In this document: positions 1-6,469 of the stretch, piece after piece
Layout of the letters: every line of letters starts with the position of its first letter
Position numbering within the stretch: the first letter of the stretch is position 1
NCBI GenBank assembly: GCA_031581145.1
Contig: JAVLBP010000024.1
Span: 1 to 14,010, forward strand
Direction: 5' to 3'
From: UBA8296 sp031581145
Lineage (GTDB): Bacteria > Bacteroidota > Rhodothermia > Balneolales > Balneolaceae
DNA length: 14,010 nucleotides
The notes under the pieces: generated by a model
Database searches by the model: none
What the model was told of the DNA's origin: nothing
The model's input: only the letters and a program-made list of their open reading frames with translations
Made by a program: the position numbers and the translations under genes

Positions 1-1758
1 ATTGGTACATGTATACCCTGTAAAGTCGACAAAAATTGGCTCACCTGTTTGTTGACCTAGTGCAATGGCCTCATCCAGGTCATCGAGCCAGCCCTCTTCT
101 GCTTCCAAACTGGACCCAGACTCACTGCGAGGAGTTTGGAGCATAATCGATCGCACCACACTGACATCAGTAGCCTGTTTGGGAGGTAACCACGCATCCC
201 AAAGGCCTAATGAAGCCCCCAAGAGTCCAGGAACGAGATAGATGGAGAACACTAAAAATGGTAAGGAGAGGGCAAAGCGAGGCATGCTAATGGACGCTGG
301 ACGCTTCTCATGCCCCATGGCGTATAGCCCCAGGAAGTATCCTGCAGCCAACAAGCTTAACGCAATCCAAATGGAGATAGCGAAGGGGCGTGATACGATC
401 CCCCACTGCCATACCAAGTCAGCGTTTGAGATAAATTTGACAGCTGCTGCAAGCTCGATAAACCCTAGCGCAATTTTAACCCAGGTCATCCAGGTACCGC
501 TTTTGGGGAGGGATTCAAGCCATGACGGAAAGATAGCCAGCATCACAAACGGTGAGGCAAAAGCCGCAGAAAAGGCGACCATTCCAATAATAGGCGCAAA
601 CCACTGGCCTGTTGCGGTTGCAGCAATCACCGCTCCCACAAAAGGTGCTGTACAAGAGAAGGATACCGCACTAATCGTTAAAGCCATAAATAGGATTCCG
701 ACCCATCCACCCTTCTCATTGGACTGCGCGTTTAACCAGTTGGTAAACTGATGGGGCAACTGAAGCTCAAAGAAACCCAAAAGACTCAAGCCAAAGAGCA
801 ACAAGACGCCACCAATGAACAAATTAATCCAAGGATTTGCCGCAAATTGGTTGGCTCCAGATACCCCGATGACGAGAGATAGGAATACCCCAAGAAGGGT
901 GAACGAGGCGACAATAAAGAGGCCAAAGAGCAGTGCAGGTCCCGTGGAGCCTCTTTTGGCATTGGGTACCTCCGCACCAGAAGATGCAGGATCATTGCCC
1001 GACTTGGCGTTATCCTGTGGCGATTGCTTTGTAAAATAAGACACCGTGAGAGGCACCATGGGAAAGACACAGGGCGTGAGAAGTGCAGCAAAACCAGCGG
1101 TGAGGGCAATCCAGATGAAGGCCAACCACCCAGACTCTGCAAGATCATTGTTGTCAGGGGGTGACAAGCGTGGCGATGGCGTCGAGGCGGAGGATTCACC
1201 CCCCACCAAAACTCCTTCTTCAACGCTAACGGTGATCTCTTGTTCCTCTTGGCGGTCTGCAAGTATCAGCCCATCAACACGTTGAATGGGTACCTCAAGC
1301 GTCTTTGTTTTTGGCGGAAGGCACGAGCGGTCGTCACACACTTGGTAGCGTACCGTGATGGCGGCAACGGGTATCGTGTTTTCAGTGAGTTCCCCAACAA
1401 GGACGGGAACGTCAAATGAGGCTTCAGAAGTATGCCAAGCGACCTCAGCATCAAAATTGGGGTCAAACGCCAAGTCTGGTTCCGACTCCGAGACATCCCC
1501 TGAGAGTTGGAGTAGACCGTCACTCACCACGCCAAACTGAGTAGGAATAGGACCCGAGTCTGGATCGAGGTTCACAGCATAGAGATGCCATTTCCCGTCA
1601 ATGGTCGTCTCGATAGAGACATCAATGCTCTGGCCCGACGTTACATCCGTGGGAACATTACCCACGGTGAATTTTACTGGATCAAGAAGTTGAGCATGCG
1701 AGGGTTGAGCACTGAGGACAGCGAGGGTACTAAGTGCCCAAAGAATTGCCCATCGCAT
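1..1758 (-). CDS. dsbD: Thiol:disulfide interchange protein DsbD (cytochrome c biogenesis family), C-terminus cut by window edge
   Basis: An unbroken minus-strand frame of 586 codons runs from the ATG at 1758 to the left edge. DsbD carries electrons from cytoplasmic thioredoxin across the inner membrane to periplasmic thiol proteins. Residues 1-22 look like a signal peptide ending in SHA. Residues 23-160 form the N-terminal periplasmic domain, with C141 and C146 in VCDDRSCLPP. The membrane domain (about 212-520) has the two diagnostic cysteines, C230 in LLTPCVFPMVPLTVSYF and C369 in SFSCTAPFVGAV. A linker leads into a thioredoxin-like domain starting EPIFVDFTGYTCTN, where C584 is the first cysteine of the expected CxxC and the second lies beyond the edge. 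It starts 10 bases after rplI, so it is probably co-transcribed with the ribosomal protein genes. No strong Shine-Dalgarno is visible. The loop at about 244-272 is long and hydrophilic. The family assignment is firm. Confidence 0.95.
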   Translation of the reverse strand, partial: MRWAILWALSTLAVLSAQPSHAQLLDPVKFTVGNVPTDVTSGQSIDVSIETTIDGKWHLYAVNLDPDSGPIPTQFGVVSDGLLQLSGDVSESEPDLAFDPNFDAEVAWHTSEASFDVPVLVGELTENTIPVAAITVRYQVCDDRSCLPPKTKTLEVPIQRVDGLILADRQEEQEITVSVEEGVLVGGESSASTPSPRLSPPDNNDLAESGWLAFIWIALTAGFAALLTPCVFPMVPLTVSYFTKQSPQDNAKSGNDPASSGAEVPNAKRGSTGPALLFGLFIVASFTLLGVFLSLVIGVSGANQFAANPWINLFIGGVLLLFGLSLLGFFELQLPHQFTNWLNAQSNEKGGWVGILFMALTISAVSFSCTAPFVGAVIAATATGQWFAPIIGMVAFSAAFASPFVMLAIFPSWLESLPKSGTWMTWVKIALGFIELAAAVKFISNADLVWQWGIVSRPFAISIWIALSLLAAGYFLGLYAMGHEKRPASISMPRFALSLPFLVFSIYLVPGLLGASLGLWDAWLPPKQATDVSVVRSIMLQTPRSESGSSLEAEEGWLDDLDEAIALGQQTGEPIFVDFTGYTCTN

Positions 1759-1768
1759 AGATCAAAAG

Positions 1769-2218
1769 TTATTCTTCAGCGGCGACTACAGTGAGTGGAA
1801 GGTATGCCTTGAGTTCACCGACAAGGGCGACCACAGCCTTGAATTCGCCTGTTGTTTTAATCTCTTCGTCGAAAGAGATGTTCTTACGGTCGATATCGAA
1901 CCCTTTCTCAGTGAGTAGCTCAGAGATTTGACGATTGGTCACACTTCCGAAGAGCTTGTCTTCTTCACCCACATTGACTTCAATCGTAAGTTGGGTCTTT
2001 TCAATCATCTCCTTGAGCTTCTCTGCATCCTGAATGGTCGCAGCAACTCTTCTCTCGATCGCCTCGCGATCATTTTCTAGTGTACGAAGTGCTCCAGGCG
2101 TTGCTAGAACAGCTTTAGACTGTGGAATGAGATAATTGCGGCCATAACCAGGCTTTACGTTCACCACATCGCCTTCATTACCCAACTTTTCGATCGATTC
2201 TTTTAAAATTACTTTCAT
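1769..2218 (-). CDS. rplI: 50S ribosomal protein L9
   Basis: This is a 149-residue protein, the usual L9 length. It opens with the N-terminal 23S-rRNA-binding signature MKVILKESIEKLGNEGDVV followed by NVKPGYGRNYLIP. A charged central helix comes next (about 45-75), then a C-terminal domain ending in VVAAEE. L9 sits near the L1 stalk of the large subunit and supports reading-frame maintenance. The gene follows rpsR by 16 bases and precedes dsbD by 10, which fits one transcript. The gap from rpsR carries no obvious purine-rich ribosome binding site. The start codon is secure because the family begins at this MKVIL. Confidence 0.98.
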   Translation of the reverse strand: MKVILKESIEKLGNEGDVVNVKPGYGRNYLIPQSKAVLATPGALRTLENDREAIERRVAATIQDAEKLKEMIEKTQLTIEVNVGEEDKLFGSVTNRQISELLTEKGFDIDRKNISFDEEIKTTGEFKAVVALVGELKAYLPLTVVAAEE

Positions 2219-2234
2219 GATAGACGTAGGTCAA

Positions 2235-2486
2235 TTAGCGAATGTTATCAGCAACATATGGAAGCAGACCAATAAAACGCGCACGCTTGATCGCTGTTGC
2301 TAGTTGGCGTTGATGCTTTGCACTATTTCCAGTTACGCGACGCGGTAAGATTTTGCCTTGGTCGTTGATGAATTTCTCAAGGGTATCCGTCTGCTTGTAA
2401 TCGATATACTCAATGCCAGCAGCGGTGAATTTACACTCTTTCGTCTTGAGATTATTCTTTTTGGGGTGTGTAGGATTTTTAATCAT
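2235..2486 (-). CDS. rpsR: 30S ribosomal protein S18
   Basis: This 83-residue basic protein has the S18 core: residues 26-30 (IEYIDYK region), then the rRNA-binding stretch GKILPRRVTGNSAKHQRQL and AIKRARFIGLLPYV. S18 binds the 30S platform as a heterodimer with S6, whose gene lies immediately upstream. Its ATG overlaps the rpsF stop as ATGA (2483-2486), implying translational coupling. A good Shine-Dalgarno (GAGGAGG on the minus strand, near 2494-2500) lies inside the end of rpsF. One cysteine (C18) is present but there is no zinc-binding CxxC set. There is no ssb between rpsF and rpsR, unlike in many Firmicutes and Proteobacteria-related clusters. Confidence 0.98.
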   Translation of the reverse strand: MIKNPTHPKKNNLKTKECKFTAAGIEYIDYKQTDTLEKFINDQGKILPRRVTGNSAKHQRQLATAIKRARFIGLLPYVADNIR

Positions 2487-2863
2487 GCCTGGGCCTCCTC
2501 AGATACAGTTTCTTCAACTTCAAGAATGGTAGGTAAATCTCCTTTTTTGATAAGCTCGCGATGACGCTTCATTTTGGCATCATATTTCAGAGCTAAATGC
2601 CTCAGAATATGATCATGGATATTAATTTGGCGCTCCAAAGCTGGTAATACAGCTCCAGGTCCTGAGAAGTACATATTGACATAGTAGCCATTCGTTTTGC
2701 CTTCCATCGGGGTGGCAAACTTTTTGAGCCCCCATTCATGAACTTCTTCAATTTTACCGCCTTCAGCTTCGATCCAGCCGTTCACGGTCTCGACCAATTT
2801 TTTGGTCTCATCTTCCTCCAAGACGGGAGAAAGGACGTAGGTCACTTCGTAGAAATCAGACAT
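2483..2863 (-). CDS. rpsF: 30S ribosomal protein S6
   Basis: This 126-residue protein begins MSDFYEVTYVLSPVLEEDE, a standard S6 start. It has the conserved WGLKKFATPMEGKTNGYYV strand region and the RQINIHDHILRHLALK segment of the ferredoxin-like fold. The C-terminal tail is acidic (VEETVSEEAQA), as is common in S6. It pairs with S18 on the 30S platform. It heads the probable rpsF-rpsR-rplI-dsbD operon and is preceded by a 150-base leader with two strong hairpins. No Shine-Dalgarno precedes its ATG, only an A-rich stretch, which is common for Bacteroidota-type translation starts. Confidence 0.98.
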   Translation of the reverse strand: MSDFYEVTYVLSPVLEEDETKKLVETVNGWIEAEGGKIEEVHEWGLKKFATPMEGKTNGYYVNMYFSGPGAVLPALERQINIHDHILRHLALKYDAKMKRHRELIKKGDLPTILEVEETVSEEAQA

Positions 2864-2881
2864 GTTTTTTGGTTCTGTGGA

Positions 2882-2923
2882 TGTTTTCGTTGAAAACAGT
2901 CATCATATCCCTCGATTGATGAC
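2882..2923 (-). promoter_or_regulatory. Double hairpin in the rpsF leader
   Basis: Read on the minus strand, GTCATCA (2923-2917) pairs perfectly with TGATGAC (2905-2899). Inside it, ATC and GAT add three pairs around a GAGG tetraloop, with a single bulged A. Directly abutting it, TGTTTTC (2898-2892), loop AAC and GAAAACA (2888-2882) form a second 7-pair hairpin. No U-tract follows, so this is not a standard terminator. It lies 18 bases before the rpsF ATG, where ribosomal protein autoregulation or 5'-end mRNA stabilisation would act. The pairing is seen directly; the role is inferred. Confidence 0.55.
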
Positions 2924-2931
2924 AGATTTGA

Positions 2932-2961
2932 AATATACGAGGATTTACTCAAGTAGGCTAA
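2932..2961 (-). promoter_or_regulatory. Weak candidate promoter for rpsF operon
   Basis: On the minus strand TTAGCC (2961-2956) and TATATT (2937-2932) are 18 bases apart. The -10 part reads TATATTTC, one base from the Bacteroidota -7 motif TAnnTTTG. A transcript from here would begin at about 2925, at the base of the double hairpin. The -35 part is poor (3 of 6), so this is only a candidate. Confidence 0.25.
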
Positions 2962-3013
2962 TGCATCGCATGATTTATGCATCAGAGCTTGGCGCGAACC
3001 GTTTATAGACAAG

Positions 3014-4480
3014 CTACACATCCATTATCCCCGTTATCCAATCTAGGAGCGATGGCCATGGCATCAAAGCATCCACTCCAAAATGGAGCGTCCCAGCTGC
3101 AAGTAAGGAAACAGCGACAACCAAGCCCCATCCAAGATTTTCCTTGGGCTGGACAGATTCCCCCTCTTCAAAATAGGCCTGCCCTATCACTCGTAGGTAT
3201 ACAAAAGCGCCCACAATCGCAGACAAGATAGCGATGACGGTCAGAGTGATAAATCCGGCCTCAATGGCCGCAGAAAAGACGAGATATTTACCAAAAAATC
3301 CAGCCAAAGGTGGAAATCCTGCCAGCGATAACATAAACAGCGACAACAATGCCACGCGACGGGGTGCTACGCGTCCAACGCCCTTGAGTTGATCCATCGA
3401 CGTGTCGGTCCAACCGAAGGTGCGCTCAAAGTGGGCAATCATGGCAAATGCTCCCAAATTCATGAGTGTGTATGCCACGAGGTAAAACAGCATTGCGCTA
3501 AATGCCTGGGGAGTCCCCACAACAAAGCCAATCAATAAGTACCCGGCATGGCCAATACTGGAAAAGCCAAGAATCCGTTTAAGATCCTGCTGAGCAATAC
3601 TCGTTAAGTTTCCTATGATCATGCTTAACACAGAAATCCAATAGATTGCTGAGATCTGGCCTGGGGACGATGAAGAGCCTGCCCCAGCGTCATTACCGCT
3701 AGATAGTATTGGGCTTAAAAGCACCCAAAAAGCACCAAAGGCAGCCACTTTGGAGGCCGTAGACATAAAACCGGCCATAGCTGTTGGTGAGCCTTGGTAT
3801 ACATCTGGGGTCCACATATGGAATGGGACAGCAGACACTTTAAAGAAGAACCCAACCAACATCAGGCCAATGCCTGCACGGAAAAATAAGGTTTGCGTGA
3901 CTTCAGGCGACGCCATAGCCACTGCCTCAAAGCTCAATGATCCCGTCGCGCCATAGATGAAAGAGATCCCATACAGTAGGAAGCCTGATGCAAAGGCACC
4001 CAATATGAAATACTTGAGCCCAGCCTCTACACCATGACGTTCATTTTTGTACAATCCAGCCAACACATACAACGCAATGGACATGGTTTCCAGACCCACA
4101 AACAAGAGCAAAAGATGGTTTGCTGCGACAAAGGCAACCATTCCTGTAATCGCAAACAAGAGCATGGCATACACCTCAGGGGCATGGGCTCGACGCCCTT
4201 GCATGGCCTCCTGATTTACCAGCGTCGTTACAATTCCCGCAAACAGAATAATGGCCGTCAAAAATGATGTGAATGAACCGGATCTAATCATCTCAGTAAA
4301 GGCAAGACTTGCGGGCAAGCTCGACTGCCAGCATGCTACACCAAAGGACGCTAGAAGAACGCTTAGCGTTGCTGTCAATACCACCTGCTTATTGGCCCGA
4401 AATGCACCCAACATCATGACAAGGATGCCACCAACTGCAGTCAAAAGACCCGGTAAAAATGCGAGAAGATCTGTGGTCAT
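3014..4480 (-). CDS. nuoN: NADH-quinone oxidoreductase subunit N (NuoN)
   Basis: This is a 488-residue polytopic membrane protein and one of the three antiporter-like proton-translocating subunits of complex I. Residues expected for the proton path are visible (numbering from the ATG at 4480): E131 in GLETMSIALYVL, K214 in FFFKVSAVPFHMWTPDVYQG, K244 in STASKVAAFG and K398 in AGFFGKYL. The family motif QDLKRILGFSSIGHAGY is at about 298-313. The frame could also open at a GTG at 4513, adding 11 residues and leaving only 2 bases after pcd. I prefer the ATG because MTTDLLAFLPGLL matches the usual NuoN start, although neither start has a clear Shine-Dalgarno. A Ser/Gly-rich loop (about 260-275) interrupts the hydrophobic segments. 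It is the last gene of the nuoL-nuoM-pcd-nuoN unit. Confidence 0.96.
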   Translation of the reverse strand: MTTDLLAFLPGLLTAVGGILVMMLGAFRANKQVVLTATLSVLLASFGVACWQSSLPASLAFTEMIRSGSFTSFLTAIILFAGIVTTLVNQEAMQGRRAHAPEVYAMLLFAITGMVAFVAANHLLLLFVGLETMSIALYVLAGLYKNERHGVEAGLKYFILGAFASGFLLYGISFIYGATGSLSFEAVAMASPEVTQTLFFRAGIGLMLVGFFFKVSAVPFHMWTPDVYQGSPTAMAGFMSTASKVAAFGAFWVLLSPILSSGNDAGAGSSSSPGQISAIYWISVLSMIIGNLTSIAQQDLKRILGFSSIGHAGYLLIGFVVGTPQAFSAMLFYLVAYTLMNLGAFAMIAHFERTFGWTDTSMDQLKGVGRVAPRRVALLSLFMLSLAGFPPLAGFFGKYLVFSAAIEAGFITLTVIAILSAIVGAFVYLRVIGQAYFEEGESVQPKENLGWGLVVAVSLLAAGTLHFGVDALMPWPSLLDWITGIMDV

Positions 4481-4515
4481 GGGTTCAAAAATCGGCGTGC
4501 TTGACAGATGCACTG

Positions 4516-4815
4516 TTATTCATTGGGTACAACTAAAGCATCGATGGCTTGAGCCAACGCGATATCAAGTGTTGTTACCTTATCGCCTGCATCATGAGTT
4601 GTGAGTCGTATCGAGACCCGGTTGTACACATTGGTCAATTCTGGATGATGTTGCAACGCCTCTGCTTCAAATCCAATAGCCAGGATCAATTGCATCGCCT
4701 CACGAAAATCGCCGACTGTGAATGTACGTGTAAGGGCATTATCGTCAAATGTCCACTCGGGGAGCGTCTTGAGTTGTTGCGTGAGTTCGTCGTTGGGTAG
4801 GGCTTCGGCTGGCAT
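4516..4815 (-). CDS. pcd: Pterin-4a-carbinolamine dehydratase (PCD/DCoH family)
   Basis: This is a 99-residue soluble protein of the usual bacterial PCD length. It shows the family signature: EALQHHPELTNVYN (residues 52-65), with H56, H57 and P58, followed by THDAGDKVTTLDIALAQAID, in which H74 and D75 complete the active-site pattern. PCD dehydrates 4a-hydroxytetrahydrobiopterin, recycling pterin cofactor after aromatic amino acid hydroxylation. No hydroxylase is in view. The gene sits between nuoM and nuoN on the same strand. I recall a report of a pcd homologue among the complex I genes of Rhodothermus marinus, so this placement looks like a lineage trait rather than an accident. What it has to do with complex I is not evident from the sequence. 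No Shine-Dalgarno precedes its ATG. Confidence 0.95.
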   Translation of the reverse strand: MPAEALPNDELTQQLKTLPEWTFDDNALTRTFTVGDFREAMQLILAIGFEAEALQHHPELTNVYNRVSIRLTTHDAGDKVTTLDIALAQAIDALVVPNE

Positions 4816-4841
4816 AGATTGAAGTGATTATTGTGGAATGT

Positions 4842-4892
4842 TTATGTGGTTATGTGGTTATGTGGCTTGTGGCTATGTGGCTACGTGGCTAC
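4842..4892. repeat. Degenerate 8-base tandem repeat between nuoM and pcd
   Basis: Units on the plus strand are TTATGTGG (4842, 4850 and 4858), CTTGTGG (4866, one base shorter), CTATGTGG (4873), CTACGTGG (4881) and a final CTAC (4889). On the transcribed minus strand this reads as repeated CCACRTAR, beginning at the nuoM stop codon TAG. It occupies most of the 73-base gap before pcd and codes for nothing. Slippage expansion is the simplest explanation. Confidence 0.9.
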
Positions 4893-6469
4893 AAAACAAA
4901 AGGTACATACGTTTCGGGGCTTACATTTGATAGACCTGAGGTCGAAAGAATCCCCTGAACATGGTCAAGCAGTATGATGGTCCACTCTTGTGAGAATTGA
5001 GTAAACGTCGGTGACTGAAAGCCAATCCACACCATGATCACGACAAAGGTTCCCAGGACCCATCCTTTGGGAAGTGTTGATCGATCGGTGTCTTCTGGCT
5101 GGAAATCGTGCTGTGGGCTTCCAAAAAGGGTAAACTTCAAAAGTCGTAGTGTATACATTGCCGCAAGTATCACAGCTAGAGCTGCAAGAACCGCATAGAG
5201 TGTTGAGCCTAATTGTGTAGAGTCAAAAGCACCTGAAAGAATCAAAAATTCACCTACAAATCCATTTAAACCAGGCAATCCTACAGAAGCCATAGAGGCG
5301 ATGACAATCATGGTCGTCAACACAGGGCGTGTAGATGCGACACCACCATGGTCCATTAGATGACGACTCGGGTTCGAGGCCATAATGTATCCATATCCTA
5401 GAAATAGTGCAGCTGTGGTGAGGCCGTGATTGACCATCTGAAGAATGGAGCCCTGTAGTGAGGATTCGTTCCATGCAACAAGGCCTAGAACAATAAATCC
5501 CATGTGACTCAAGGACGAAAACGCGAGAATTTTTTTGATATCTGTTGCAGTGATCGCAATCATCGCGCCATACAAGATGCTTACGACCGCAAGCGTGGCG
5601 ATCCATGGCGTAACGGCATCAAATAACACTGGGAAATAAGGAATCAGAAAACGAACGAGCGCATAAGATCCAAATTTTACCATTATCGGTGCCAGGAACA
5701 GTACCGCAGGGATTGGAGCTTGAGCGTAGGCATTGGCTTGCCAACTATGAAATGGGAACAGTGGAATCTTGATGACAAAGGCAAGTAAGAAGGATCCAAA
5801 AACCCAGACTGGCAAGTCCTGAAAGAGTGGCGCAGCGGCCATTAAGTCATCATAATGAGTCGAAAAAGAGACTCCATCAATCAGTGTTGCTGAAGTAAAT
5901 CCAACGGTTAATACCCCCACTAGCATGAGTAAGGAGCCAACCAAGGTGTAGATGACAAAATTATAGGTCGCAGAGGTGCGCTCTTCCTCACCCCAAATCC
6001 CGATGAGAAACGCCATCGGAATGAGAGCTAGCTCAAAGAAGATGTAAAACAGAAACAAATCTTGCGCCGCAAATACACCTAAAGAAGCCCCCAAAAGGAT
6101 CAAAAGAAGGCCATAAAAGGCGTTATTCGTACGCGAAAACACTGTAGGAGCCGTGATGATCGCGATCCAGCCAATAAAGGAGGTCATCGCGAATAAAAGC
6201 ATGCTTGCCCCATCCAGACCCACGACATAGCCGAGTCTAACGGTGTCAGACAGCGTCGCCCCAACCGATTCAAATTGGACATTCGCACTGTATGAAGGCA
6301 TAAACTGCAAGGCCAGTAGGATGGACATCATGAGCGAGAATGTCGAAAACGCGATAGCCATCACACGTCCACGTTTGGGGCTCCCACAAAGAAATAACAA
6401 CACGGATCCAGCGAATGGAATCCACATGGTGAGATTTAGAACCCAAGGAAGGATAAATTCAGGGACCAT
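4889..6469 (-). CDS. nuoM: NADH-quinone oxidoreductase subunit M (NuoM)
   Basis: This is a 526-residue membrane protein, close to the usual NuoM length. It is a proton-pumping antiporter-like subunit of the complex I membrane arm. The key charged residues are all visible: E146 in FYIFFELALIPMAFLIG, K234 in FVIKIPLFPFHSW, K265 in PIMVKFGSYALVRF, H348 in VNHGLTTAALFLGYG and E407 in LPGLNGFVGEFLIL. The lysines, H348 and E407 fall at the same numbers I recall for the E. coli protein. The segment TATDIKKILAFSSLSHMGF is the canonical discontinuous-helix region. Its ATG shares one base with the nuoL stop (TAATG at 6469), indicating translational coupling. The stop at 4889 merges into the tandem repeat before pcd. 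Confidence 0.97.
   Translation of the reverse strand: MVPEFILPWVLNLTMWIPFAGSVLLFLCGSPKRGRVMAIAFSTFSLMMSILLALQFMPSYSANVQFESVGATLSDTVRLGYVVGLDGASMLLFAMTSFIGWIAIITAPTVFSRTNNAFYGLLLILLGASLGVFAAQDLFLFYIFFELALIPMAFLIGIWGEEERTSATYNFVIYTLVGSLLMLVGVLTVGFTSATLIDGVSFSTHYDDLMAAAPLFQDLPVWVFGSFLLAFVIKIPLFPFHSWQANAYAQAPIPAVLFLAPIMVKFGSYALVRFLIPYFPVLFDAVTPWIATLAVVSILYGAMIAITATDIKKILAFSSLSHMGFIVLGLVAWNESSLQGSILQMVNHGLTTAALFLGYGYIMASNPSRHLMDHGGVASTRPVLTTMIVIASMASVGLPGLNGFVGEFLILSGAFDSTQLGSTLYAVLAALAVILAAMYTLRLLKFTLFGSPQHDFQPEDTDRSTLPKGWVLGTFVVIMVWIGFQSPTFTQFSQEWTIILLDHVQGILSTSGLSNVSPETYVPFVL

Noticed and set aside
242..751. Plus-strand open frame of 169 codons
   Set aside because: It lies antisense within dsbD, whose minus-strand frame has clear family motifs throughout; it resembles no known protein.
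786..1262. Minus-strand open frame of 158 codons that might suggest a frameshifted dsbD
   Set aside because: It is a different frame from the intact dsbD frame, which reads without interruption from 1758 to the edge, so there is no frameshift.
2952..2983. ATGCAT...ATGCAT inverted repeat as a nuoN terminator
   Set aside because: On the minus strand it can form about 8 pairs including one G-U, but it is AT-rich and no U-tract follows, so it is not a convincing terminator.
2864..3013. Known S6:S18 leader motif
   Set aside because: The hairpins are real, but I see no CCG on the transcribed strand in the loops or bulges, which I recall as the hallmark of that class, so I did not name it as such.
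2986..3015. AGCTTG/CAAGCT inverted repeat spanning the nuoN stop
   Set aside because: The stem has only 6 pairs with an 18-base loop and no U-tract; this is expected by chance.
5250..5606. Minus-strand open frame inside nuoM
   Set aside because: It is a shifted-frame shadow of nuoM, rich in Cys, His and Trp, with no recognisable domain.
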